Program-made: the position numbers and the translations under genes
Assembly (NCBI GenBank): GCA_020848095.1
Contig: JADLAT010000021.1
Location: 1 to 64,000, forward strand
Length of the DNA stretch: 64,000 nucleotides
Origin: Alphaproteobacteria bacterium
Lineage (GTDB): Bacteria; Pseudomonadota; Alphaproteobacteria; Micavibrionales; Micavibrionaceae
Reading direction: 5' to 3'
In this document: in pieces, positions 6,612-15,160 of the stretch
Layout of the letters: every line of letters starts with the position of its first letter
Position numbering within the stretch: the first letter of the stretch is position 1
The notes under the pieces: generated by a model
Told to the model about the DNA's origin: nothing
Databases searched by the model: none
The model's input: the letters and a program-made list of their open reading frames with translations, nothing else

Positions 6612-9600
6612 GAGATATCTGCTCGTTTTTCTCTTTCCTGCTCCAACTGCCGTTTAACATCTCCCGGCGATCCGGTGCCGCGCGCCATTAAATCATAGGC
6701 AATCGGCACAATGAACAAGGTGAAAACCGTTGCGGCGCTGACCCCGAAAAGAATAACTATACCGATAGCCACCCGCGTTTCCGAGCCTGCACCGGTGGAG
6801 AGGATAAGCGGCACCGATCCGGCGATGGTGGTAATACCGGTCATGATAATCGGGCGCAGACGAATTTGTGAGGCCTGAATAAGGGCGGTGGAAAATTCCA
6901 TCCCCTCATCCCGGAGCTGGTTCACAAATTCCACGATTAAAATTCCATTTTTTGCGGAAAGCCCGATCAGCATAATCAGGCCAATTTGCGTATACACGTT
7001 GAGAGAATTACCGGTGATATACAGCCCCGCCAACGCCCCGGCAATGGCGAGTGGGACAGTGAGAATAATGACAAACGGGTGAATGTAGCTTTCAAATTGC
7101 GCCGCGAGCACAAGAAAGACCACAACAAAACCCAACACAAATACAAACAGCAGGGAAGAGCCGCTGGTCTGATAATCGAGAGACTCGCCTTTATAGTCTA
7201 TGGCCGCGCTTTCGGGCAGGAATTGCTGCGTTAGTGTGCGCAGATGGGTCAGCGCCTCGCCCAGTGAATACCCCTCCGCCAGCCCGGCCTCGATGGTAAT
7301 CGCGCGTACGCGGTTATACCGGTTTAGCGATCCGGAATCGGCGTATTCCTCGATCCTGACCAGATTGGCCAGCGGAATCAGCTTGCCGCTGGAATCCGAG
7401 CGCACATAAATGTTTTGCATATCGGTGGGGGTACGCTGTTGATCGCGCTCGCCTTCCAAAATCACGTCGTATTCTTCACCCTCATCAATATAGGTGGTAA
7501 CACGGCGGGAGCCGAGCATCGTCTCCAGCGTGCGGCCAATCGTCTGCACATTCACACCCAGATCAGCCGCCCGGTCTTTATTGATGGTAAGACGGAGTTG
7601 CGGCTTGGTTTCTTTATAATCACTGTCTATATCGGTCAGGCCCGGATTGTTCTCCTTGATTTTAGCAATAAGAATATCGCGCCATTGCGCTAGTTCCTCA
7701 TACGTGCCGCCGCCCAGCACAAATTGCACAGGCTTTGATGTGCCGCCGCCGAAGCTTTGGCGCATAACCGGGAAAGTACGCACGCCGGGTAAATCGGAGA
7801 GTTTTCCGGCGATCTCACCCATGATCTTAAAACCGTTACGGCGCTGCGCCCAATCGCTCAGGGCCACAATCACAATCCCGTCATTGAAGCTGGCGAGTGT
7901 GCCGAAACTGCGCGGGGCGCGTACCAGAAGACGGCTAACCTCGCCGCTTTCAGTATAGGGCATAAGGCGGCGCTCAATTTCCTCTATATAGGCTTTTGTG
8001 TATTCGAAAGAGGCCCCTTCCGGGCCGTTTACCATCAGGAAAAATGCCCCGCGATCCTCCTTCGGGGCATATTCGGAAGGGATGGCGTTAAACAACAGCA
8101 CCGAGCCCCCGACCAGACCGGCAAACACGATTAAAAGCAATACGCGGATTTTAAGCGCCCGTTTTAAAACACGCGTGTAGCCGTTGCTGAATTTCTGAAA
8201 AACATTGTCTATTTTTGTGCTGAAGCCGCCGCGCTCTGTTTTCCTAAGAATTTTGGAGGCCAGCATCGGGCACAGCGTGACCGCAACAAAGGTTGAAAAG
8301 GATACTGCCGCAACCATGGTAATGGCGAACTCGGTGAACAAACGGCCAAGATCACCCTCTAGAAACGTGATGGGCGCAAAGACCGCTATCAATACTAAAG
8401 TCGTGGCAATAACCGCAAAGCTCACCTGACGCGTGCCATAAAAGGCGGCAGAGAGCGGCGGCTCGCCCTCCTCAATACGGCGATAGATATTCTCCAGCAC
8501 CACAATGGCATCATCCACCACCAGACCAATCGCCAGCACCAACGCCAGAAGCGTCAGCAGATTGATGGAAAATCCAAAAACATTCAGCACAATAAACGTT
8601 GCGATCAAGGAAACCGGAACCGTTACAGCCGGGATCAGCATGGCTCGCACGCTGCCCAGAAACAGATAAATAACGCCCACCACCAGGATCATGGCGATCA
8701 GCAGCGTTTTATAAACCTCAGCAATCGCGCCGCGAATAAAAACGGAAGTATCGTAAGAATTGATAAGCGCCATTCCCGGCGGCAAATTGGGCGATAACCG
8801 TGCGGCAAGATCAATTGCGGCCTGCGCCACCTCTATCGTATTGCCCTTTGATTGTTTGATAATCCCAAGCCCGACCATGGGCACATTATTGCCCCTGAAA
8901 AAAGTTCGTTTTTCGATAGCGGCTTTTTCAATACGCGCAATATCACCAAGCCGCACGAGATAATTATCCCCCCGCGCAATCACCAGCTTTGCAAAATCAT
9001 CCGGATTTTGATAGCCGCGCTGAATTCGTGCGGTAAACTGCGTATTTACGGATTCAATACTGCCCGCCGGAAGCTCAACATTTTCAGAGCGCAGGGCATT
9101 TTCAACATCACCGACCGTTAAACCGCGTGCGGCCATCTTTGAACGGTCCAGCCAGACCCGCATGGAATACTCCAGCCCACCGCCAACCCGCACGCGTGCC
9201 ACACCGGGCAAGACCGAAAAACGATCCTGCAGATAGCGTTTCGCGTAATCTGTAAGCTCCAGCATATCCAGACGGTCACTGGTCAGGTTGAGCCAGAGAA
9301 TAACATCATCGCTGGAATCTGCTTTTTGAATATCCGGCGGGTCGGCTTCTTCGGGGAGATTATCTACTATGCCCGATACGCGGTCGCGTACGTCATTGGC
9401 GGCGGCCTCGATATCGCGGTCCACATCAAACTCGATATTTATGCGGGAGCGTCCATCAGAAGAGGTCGAGGAAATAAACTTAATGCCCTCCACCCCGGAG
9501 ATGCGATCTTCGATCACTTCCGTGATGCGCGTTTCAACTACATTGGCCGATGCGCCTTGATAGCTGGTGTCCACGGACACAACCGGCGGGTCAATATCCG

Positions 9601-9712
9601 GATATTCCCGCAGCGGTAATTGCAGGAAAGACACAGCGCCGAATGCGATAAGCAACAGCGACATTACAGAGGCAAAAACCGGGCGTTTAACGGATATATC
9701 AGAGAGGATCAT
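6608..9712 (-). CDS. RND (HAE1) multidrug efflux inner-membrane transporter
   Basis: 1034 residues, the usual length for AcrB/MdtB/MexF-like pumps. It begins MILSDISVKRPVFASVMS, has twelve predicted membrane helices and two large periplasmic loops. The TM4 proton relay VLAIGLVVDDAIVVLEN (Asp pair) and the TM10 Lys in IGLSAKNGILIVEF are both present, so it should be proton-driven and active. It is one base from the adaptor gene and translated after it. No outer-membrane TolC-type channel lies nearby, so it presumably uses one encoded elsewhere. Substrates unknown. Confidence 0.93.
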   Translation of the reverse strand: MILSDISVKRPVFASVMSLLLIAFGAVSFLQLPLREYPDIDPPVVSVDTSYQGASANVVETRITEVIEDRISGVEGIKFISSTSSDGRSRINIEFDVDRDIEAAANDVRDRVSGIVDNLPEEADPPDIQKADSSDDVILWLNLTSDRLDMLELTDYAKRYLQDRFSVLPGVARVRVGGGLEYSMRVWLDRSKMAARGLTVGDVENALRSENVELPAGSIESVNTQFTARIQRGYQNPDDFAKLVIARGDNYLVRLGDIARIEKAAIEKRTFFRGNNVPMVGLGIIKQSKGNTIEVAQAAIDLAARLSPNLPPGMALINSYDTSVFIRGAIAEVYKTLLIAMILVVGVIYLFLGSVRAMLIPAVTVPVSLIATFIVLNVFGFSINLLTLLALVLAIGLVVDDAIVVLENIYRRIEEGEPPLSAAFYGTRQVSFAVIATTLVLIAVFAPITFLEGDLGRLFTEFAITMVAAVSFSTFVAVTLCPMLASKILRKTERGGFSTKIDNVFQKFSNGYTRVLKRALKIRVLLLIVFAGLVGGSVLLFNAIPSEYAPKEDRGAFFLMVNGPEGASFEYTKAYIEEIERRLMPYTESGEVSRLLVRAPRSFGTLASFNDGIVIVALSDWAQRRNGFKIMGEIAGKLSDLPGVRTFPVMRQSFGGGTSKPVQFVLGGGTYEELAQWRDILIAKIKENNPGLTDIDSDYKETKPQLRLTINKDRAADLGVNVQTIGRTLETMLGSRRVTTYIDEGEEYDVILEGERDQQRTPTDMQNIYVRSDSSGKLIPLANLVRIEEYADSGSLNRYNRVRAITIEAGLAEGYSLGEALTHLRTLTQQFLPESAAIDYKGESLDYQTSGSSLLFVFVLGFVVVFLVLAAQFESYIHPFVIILTVPLAIAGALAGLYITGNSLNVYTQIGLIMLIGLSAKNGILIVEFVNQLRDEGMEFSTALIQASQIRLRPIIMTGITTIAGSVPLILSTGAGSETRVAIGIVILFGVSAATVFTLFIVPIAYDLMARGTGSPGDVKRQLEQEREKRADIS

Positions 9713-9713
9713 T

Positions 9714-10802
9714 TTATTTTTCGTCCGGCTTTGGTTCTAAAAGCTCGATCAGCGGCGTATCCTTATCCTTAAGGGCGCGTACGGTAATTTCCGTACCGTC
9801 ACTGATTTTCACCGTTCCATCGACCACGATATGTTCGCCTTCGCGCAGGCCGGAGCGCACCTCAATCACGCCGGGTTTGCGCATGCCGATCTCAATTTTT
9901 GTTTGTTGCGCATAGGTTTTTCCATCCTTTTGCACGACCAGAAATACAAAATTATCGGCGCCGCGTTTTATCAAAGCCTCCTCCGGGATCAGGAGCGCTC
10001 TGCGCAGGTTTTTCTCTAAAATCACATTCATCAAAAGACCGGGCTTTAAAACGCCATCTTTATTTTCCACGATCGCACGCATTTTTACCGTACGGGTCAC
10101 GGGGTCGATCTGTGTGTTGATGGTATGCACCACCCCCGCGAAAACGCGGTCGCCAAAGACCTCGACCTTACCCATAATGGGCATGCCGGCTTTCAGACTG
10201 GGCAGGAAAAGCGTCGGCACGTCAAAATCGATTTTGATCCGGCTCAAATCATCAATCGTTGTAATGACATCGCCGGGCTGGATCAATGCCCCCAGACTGA
10301 CCTCCCGTAATCCCAAAACGCCATCAAAGGGGGCGGTGATGTTACGTTTTTCAATGCGGGCCTTGATTTCCTCTATGGAGGCCTGATTTTGCTTAAGAAC
10401 GGCCAGACGCTCCTGCAGCGTCCCTTTAGAGAGCGCGCTTGTTTCCTGCAGCCCTTTAGCGCGGTCATAGGACGATTGCGCTTGAGACAAGGATGCCGTA
10501 GCGGAGCTTAATTCTGCTATTTCCTCGCTTTTATCAAGGCTGATTAACAGATCGCCTTTTTTGACCCTCTGCCCATCTTCGAAGTGTATTTCTGTAACTT
10601 TTTCCGCTGTATCGGCTGTGATGACAACGCTTTCGTTGGATTTTGTCGTGCCGAGGGCTTCGACGCTATCGGTAAAATTCTGCAGCGTTACCGGCGCCGC
10701 GAGGATGGAAACCGGCCCGTCAGGCCCGCGTTTTTGTGCCCAGGACGGGCCGCCCGCCAGACATAAAGCCAATAAAAATATAAAGTTAAACGCTTTTGGC
10801 AT
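9714..10802 (-). CDS. RND efflux periplasmic adaptor (membrane fusion protein, AcrA/MexE-like)
   Basis: About 362 residues with a signal peptide (MPKAFNFIFLLALCLAGG...SWAQ), split biotinyl-lipoyl halves around a coiled-coil hairpin rich in Ala, Ser, Gln and Glu (about 100-160), then beta-barrel and membrane-proximal domains (ITAPFDGVLGLREVSLG; GLLMNVILE). ATG 10802 is preferred: GAGGG precedes it by seven bases and a clean signal peptide follows. An upstream in-frame start at 10853 would put a Cys-rich stretch before the signal. It links the pump to an outer-membrane channel. First gene of the operon, with no adjacent regulator. Confidence 0.9.
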   Translation of the reverse strand: MPKAFNFIFLLALCLAGGPSWAQKRGPDGPVSILAAPVTLQNFTDSVEALGTTKSNESVVITADTAEKVTEIHFEDGQRVKKGDLLISLDKSEEIAELSSATASLSQAQSSYDRAKGLQETSALSKGTLQERLAVLKQNQASIEEIKARIEKRNITAPFDGVLGLREVSLGALIQPGDVITTIDDLSRIKIDFDVPTLFLPSLKAGMPIMGKVEVFGDRVFAGVVHTINTQIDPVTRTVKMRAIVENKDGVLKPGLLMNVILEKNLRRALLIPEEALIKRGADNFVFLVVQKDGKTYAQQTKIEIGMRKPGVIEVRSGLREGEHIVVDGTVKISDGTEITVRALKDKDTPLIELLEPKPDEK

Positions 10803-10940
10803 AGACCCTCGATCCCCGATTTTTGTACAGCAACAATATATGTTATACGGCAATTTTAACCAATGCCTTCGGTTTTTTATTTTAAGAGGGGGATGGGGGG
10901 ACGGTTTTGAAAGAAGTGGGGGAATTGCTTAAATCGAGCG

Positions 10941-12365
10941 TTACTGTGCTTGTGATGAGGTGATTTCAAAAATTATTTCTCTTGAATATCCCCCTTTAAT
11001 TCCTGCCTCCCATATTCTTTTCTCTGCTGTGACTTGAAGATAATTATTGAGCACGATATTACCTTCATCTTGCTTTAATAATTTTAAAAAAGATTGAGGA
11101 ACATCTTCTGAAACAGCTTTTCTATAAAGGGTTACACATACAGTATCAAAAAATTTTTCTGATGAAACTGAATTATCGGGATTGTTTATATTCAGATATA
11201 ATTTGAGCCGTGTTACAGCGCGCGCGTTGCCTTCGAGATAATACGAGACATTATCTTTCATCAAGATTTGCTCTCCAATTTCCAACATTCTGGAGCAAGC
11301 AGAATAGCCCTCTTCTTCAAAGCGCTGATAATAATCCCCTGCTATGATTTTATGCTCTTCTAAGAATTTCTGAGCCTTGTAAGGCGACCATCCATCTGAA
11401 GGTTCAATGACAGGTGGATTTTTCTCATAAATTTTTAAATCCTTTATGTCTCGAATACTTTCTTTAATCTCTGCCTTATTTCTCGGCGTAATGTTTTGAA
11501 TACGTGAACCCCATCTTAACAAAAGATCCAAATCCGTAATAAATGCTAACAGCGCTTGAAACTTTGCGAACTTTCTTAGTTCTTCATCCTTAAAAATCCA
11601 TTGCATCCGAATAAAAAAAGTTTCGTAAGTGGAATATGCATACAGTACATACAAAAATGGGGTAAAAAAAATGGATAAAAGAATAGGCGTTATAAAATCT
11701 TTGAGCGTTGCAACAGATGCGAAAACATTATAATCAACGAAAACCCCTTGAACAGCATGGTAGGCTATAACAATAAACGCTATACCGAGGATAACATTGC
11801 ACAACTGTTCAGCCTTTTTGTATTCATCCCTTGACTCTGAATAAGCGCCAACCATCACGATCAAAGCTAAAAATGGCTGCAAAATAAGCTCGGCAATAAG
11901 CGAGAATGTCTTAAACGACACTAGGAATTCAACAAAAACCGTAACGCCAATTGAATCATGAAGCCATTTCTTGAAGAATATATGATGTTTTTCTTCTCTT
12001 TGAGAAGCCACTCTGAATATAGTGCTTATACCAACAAAAATTGACCAAATAACAGTATTTTTCAACTGACTTGTGTCCCAAAGATGCAAGTCTTCCAAGA
12101 AAAACACGAGAAAAGCCACATATACATAGTAAACAGCAAAAGCGACTATTATCACCCTCTCGGACAATATTTTTAGAATAGGCTTACATAATTTACGCCA
12201 GTCGCTCTTAAAAAGAATAGCTATGACAATCAATGCCACCCATATCATTAGAGCTAGTTCACGATTACTGAATGAACCAAAATTCAGCATGTCAATTATA
12301 CCAAAATTTGCAAATTTCTTTGAGGTCAACAAAATTAAATCATTGATTTTACTATAATCTGGCAA
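10941..12365 (-). CDS. Orphan AT-rich membrane protein of unknown function
   Basis: Up to 474 residues. The N-terminal half carries about seven hydrophobic segments (near 38-53, 68-92, 103-118, 137-175, 188-208, 222-248). The C-terminal half (about 270-474) is soluble and charged, probably cytoplasmic, and ends EIIFEITSSQAQ. No family recognised. Codon use is AT-rich, unlike the efflux and guaA genes on each side, which suggests lateral entry. The start is uncertain: TTG 12365 has no ribosome-binding site, and a promoter-like TATAAT (12295-12300) with a 14-base palindrome (12304-12317) sits just before ATG 12290. A phage-defence or surface-stress role is conceivable, but nothing shows it. Confidence 0.65.
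   Translation of the reverse strand: MPDYSKINDLILLTSKKFANFGIIDMLNFGSFSNRELALMIWVALIVIAILFKSDWRKLCKPILKILSERVIIVAFAVYYVYVAFLVFFLEDLHLWDTSQLKNTVIWSIFVGISTIFRVASQREEKHHIFFKKWLHDSIGVTVFVEFLVSFKTFSLIAELILQPFLALIVMVGAYSESRDEYKKAEQLCNVILGIAFIVIAYHAVQGVFVDYNVFASVATLKDFITPILLSIFFTPFLYVLYAYSTYETFFIRMQWIFKDEELRKFAKFQALLAFITDLDLLLRWGSRIQNITPRNKAEIKESIRDIKDLKIYEKNPPVIEPSDGWSPYKAQKFLEEHKIIAGDYYQRFEEEGYSACSRMLEIGEQILMKDNVSYYLEGNARAVTRLKLYLNINNPDNSVSSEKFFDTVCVTLYRKAVSEDVPQSFLKLLKQDEGNIVLNNYLQVTAEKRIWEAGIKGGYSREIIFEITSSQAQ
12295..12317 (-). promoter_or_regulatory. Possible promoter and 14-base palindrome of the orphan membrane gene
   Basis: On the minus strand a perfect palindrome AAATTTGCAAATTT (12304-12317) is followed after three bases by TATAAT (12295-12300). 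The palindrome occupies the spacer where a repressor would act. If used, the transcript would begin near the ATG at 12290, making that the true start and implying a leaderless message. No good -35 at 17 bases, so this is tentative. Confidence 0.35.
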
Positions 12366-12426
12366 CTGCTTTGTAAAAATTAAAAATTAGGAACGCCCTG
12401 ATTTAATGAACAAATCATATTTACCA

Positions 12427-14019
12427 TCACTCCCACTCAATGGTGCCGGGGGGTTTGGAGGTGATGTCGTAGGTGACGCGGTTAATGCCGCGCACTTCGT
12501 TGATGATGCGCGTGGCGACGCGGCCTAAAAACCCGTGATCGAAGGGATAGTAATCCGCCGTCATGCCATCGGTCGAGGTTACCGCCCGCAGAGCGCAGGC
12601 GTAATCATAGCTGCGCCCGTCACCCATAACGCCCACGGTCTTGACGGGGAGCAGAACCGCGAAGGCCTGCCAGATGGCATCGTAGAGCCCGGCATTGCGG
12701 ATTTCATCAAGATACACCGTATCGACCTTGCGCAATATATCGAGTTTCTCCGGCGTGATTTCACCGGGGATACGAATGGCAAGACCCGGCCCCGGAAACG
12801 GATGGCGTTTCACGAAATCCGGGTGCATACCCAGCTTAACCCCCAACACGCGCACTTCGTCCTTGAACAGCTCCCGCAGTGGCTCAACCAGTTTGAGATT
12901 CATCTTCTCCGGCAGACCGCCGACATTGTGATGGGATTTGATGGTCACGCTCGGCCCGCCGGTGAAGGACACGCTTTCAATCACATCGGGATAGAGCGTG
13001 CCTTGCGCCAGAAACGCCGCGCCGCCAACCCGCTTTGCGCAATCTTCGAACACATCAATAAACAGGCCGCCGATGGTCTTGCGCTTGGTCTCCGGATCGG
13101 AAATTCCGGCCAGTGCGGACAGGAATCTTTTGCTCGCATCTTCGTGGATCAGCGGGATGTTGTAATGGTTTTTAAACAGATCAACGACCTGCTGGCTTTC
13201 TCCGGCGCGCATCAGGCCGTTATCGACATAGATACAGGTGAGCTGATCGCCGATTGCCTCATGCAATAAAACAGCGGTTACGGAGGAATCCACCCCGCCC
13301 GAAAGCCCGCAAATGACCCTTTCCTTGCCAACCTGCGCCCGGATTTTGGCGATGGCTTCCTCGCGGAAGGCCGCCATTGTCCAATCGCCGGAGCAGCCCG
13401 ATACTTTATGCGTGAAGTTTTTCAACAATTCCCCGCCGCGCGGCGTGTGCATGACTTCGGGATGAAACTGCACGGCGTAGAAACGGCGGCTCTCATCGGC
13501 GATCATGGCAAAGGGGGCGCCTTCGGATTTTCCGACAATCTCAAAACCGGGGGGGATTTTGGTAACGCGGTCGCCATGGCTCATCCAGACCTGCTCATGC
13601 GCGCCCTTGTCCCACACACCGTCCAGCAGCGCATTATGCGCCATAACATCCACGTAAGCACGGCCAAATTCGCGCGTATCGCCCGGTTCAACCTTTCCGC
13701 CCAATTGCTCGACCATGGTTTGCTGGCCATAGCAAATGCCCAGTACCGGCACATTCATCTCAAAAACACAGGCGGGGGCGCGGGGGGAATTTTCCTCCGT
13801 CACGCTGCACGGTCCGCCAGAGAGAATTATTCCCTTGGGGTTATAGGCTTTGATCCGGCTTTCCGGTGCATGATTAAACGGCCAGATTTCACAATACACA
13901 CCCGATTCCCGAAGCCGCCGGGCGATAAGCTGCGTCACTTGTGAGCCGAAATCAAGAATCAGAATATGGTCATGGCGGGTTTCATTCAAAGGTGTCTGAT
14001 TGGGTCTGGCCTGTGTCAT
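12427..14019 (-). CDS. guaA: GMP synthase (glutamine-hydrolysing)
   Basis: 530 residues, full length. It converts XMP, glutamine and ATP to GMP in purine synthesis. The class I amidotransferase half has nucleophile C96 (LGICYGQQ) with H186/E188 (FHPE). The ATP pyrophosphatase half has the PP-loop SGGVDSSV (240-247). The C-terminal dimerisation domain ends PPGTIEWE, as usual. It stands alone between an AT-rich orphan gene and metF, with its own 5' region of about 170 bases shared divergently with metF. Confidence 0.97.
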   Translation of the reverse strand: MTQARPNQTPLNETRHDHILILDFGSQVTQLIARRLRESGVYCEIWPFNHAPESRIKAYNPKGIILSGGPCSVTEENSPRAPACVFEMNVPVLGICYGQQTMVEQLGGKVEPGDTREFGRAYVDVMAHNALLDGVWDKGAHEQVWMSHGDRVTKIPPGFEIVGKSEGAPFAMIADESRRFYAVQFHPEVMHTPRGGELLKNFTHKVSGCSGDWTMAAFREEAIAKIRAQVGKERVICGLSGGVDSSVTAVLLHEAIGDQLTCIYVDNGLMRAGESQQVVDLFKNHYNIPLIHEDASKRFLSALAGISDPETKRKTIGGLFIDVFEDCAKRVGGAAFLAQGTLYPDVIESVSFTGGPSVTIKSHHNVGGLPEKMNLKLVEPLRELFKDEVRVLGVKLGMHPDFVKRHPFPGPGLAIRIPGEITPEKLDILRKVDTVYLDEIRNAGLYDAIWQAFAVLLPVKTVGVMGDGRSYDYACALRAVTSTDGMTADYYPFDHGFLGRVATRIINEVRGINRVTYDITSKPPGTIEWE

Positions 14020-14189
14020 TGTTATCTCTATCTCATGGAAAATTAAATCAAAACTAACCGCGCAAGCCCGATTATGCCAGCCCCCACGCCCGAAAATTTA
14101 GCGCGGCCATAAAGGCGGGGCAAGTTATGCTTGCATGTGTACCGAAAACCGATAGGCTAAATTCGGATTGAGATAAAGGAAATTATGTG

Positions 14190-15080
14190 ATGAGCCAGCC
14201 AACCGTTTCTTTTGAGTTTTTTCCGCCCAAGACTGAAAAGGCCGCCGAGACCCTTTGGGAAGCGGTTCCTTTGCTGGCGGCGTTTGCTCCGCTTTACATG
14301 ACGGTAACTTATGGTGCGGGCGGTTCTACCCGGGACGGGACTGTGGATACAATCGTGCGCATGGCGCAGGAAACCAACATTCCGGTGGGGGCGCATCTTA
14401 CCTTTATCAACACGCCCAAGGACCAACTGCATGAATTCACCTCCGCGCTCTGGGCGGCGGGGATTCGGCATCTGATCGCCCTGCGCGGTGATATGCCGCC
14501 GGATTTACATTGGCCGCTCGACCCCGATAAAGAATATTTTCAATACACATCCGATTTTGTGGAGGGGTTAAAACGCTGGCACGATTTTGAAATCTCTGTT
14601 GGCTGCTACCCGGAAAAACATCCCGATGCCAAAACGCCGGAAGACGATATCCGGGCACTGAAATTAAAATGCGATGCGGGGGCCGACCGCGCGATTACGC
14701 AGTTTTTCTTTGATAACGATATTTACTATCGTTTCGTGGAAAAATGCCGCAAGGCGGGGATTGCAACGCCGATCTGCCCCGGCCTTTTGCCTATCCATGA
14801 TTTCAAGAGCGTTTCAAGCTTCGCCGCGCGCTGTCAGGCGCATATTCCAGAGTGGTTAATTGCCCGGTTTGATGGGCTGGAAGACAAGCCGGAGGAGGCG
14901 CAGAAAGTCGCCACAGAGCTTTTGGTTCGTCAATCACAGGATCTGGCCGCGCAGGGCGTTGAGCACATTCATTATTACTGTATGAACAAGGCGCCGATTA
15001 CAACTGAGGCCGTTCAATCTCTGGGCTATGCCAATGACGGGCAAATCAGAGGGATTGCAAAGCCGTTAAAGGCCAGCTAG
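14190..15080 (+). CDS. metF: 5,10-methylenetetrahydrofolate reductase
   Basis: About 296 residues, the usual length. It reduces methylene-THF to methyl-THF with FAD, supplying the methyl group for methionine. SFEFFPPKTEKA near the start, VTYGAGGSTRDGT, LIALRGD and AITQFFFDND are all family hallmarks. ATG 14190 has AAAGGA nine bases upstream; the GTG immediately before (14187) is possible. It is followed 80 bases later by metE, so methyl donor and methyl transfer are encoded side by side. I looked for a SAM riboswitch in the 170-base leader and found no convincing SAM-II or SAM-I core. Confidence 0.95.
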   Translation: MSQPTVSFEFFPPKTEKAAETLWEAVPLLAAFAPLYMTVTYGAGGSTRDGTVDTIVRMAQETNIPVGAHLTFINTPKDQLHEFTSALWAAGIRHLIALRGDMPPDLHWPLDPDKEYFQYTSDFVEGLKRWHDFEISVGCYPEKHPDAKTPEDDIRALKLKCDAGADRAITQFFFDNDIYYRFVEKCRKAGIATPICPGLLPIHDFKSVSSFAARCQAHIPEWLIARFDGLEDKPEEAQKVATELLVRQSQDLAAQGVEHIHYYCMNKAPITTEAVQSLGYANDGQIRGIAKPLKAS

Positions 15081-15160
15081 TCTTTAATCCGTATTTTTAT
15101 CGTTGCCTTTAATGTCAGCGGTTTTATTTCTTTGAAGTTTATATGTAAGGAGCTTGTCTT

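Noticed and set aside
12535..13944. Two long plus-strand open frames
   Set aside because: Both are shadows of guaA on the opposite strand.
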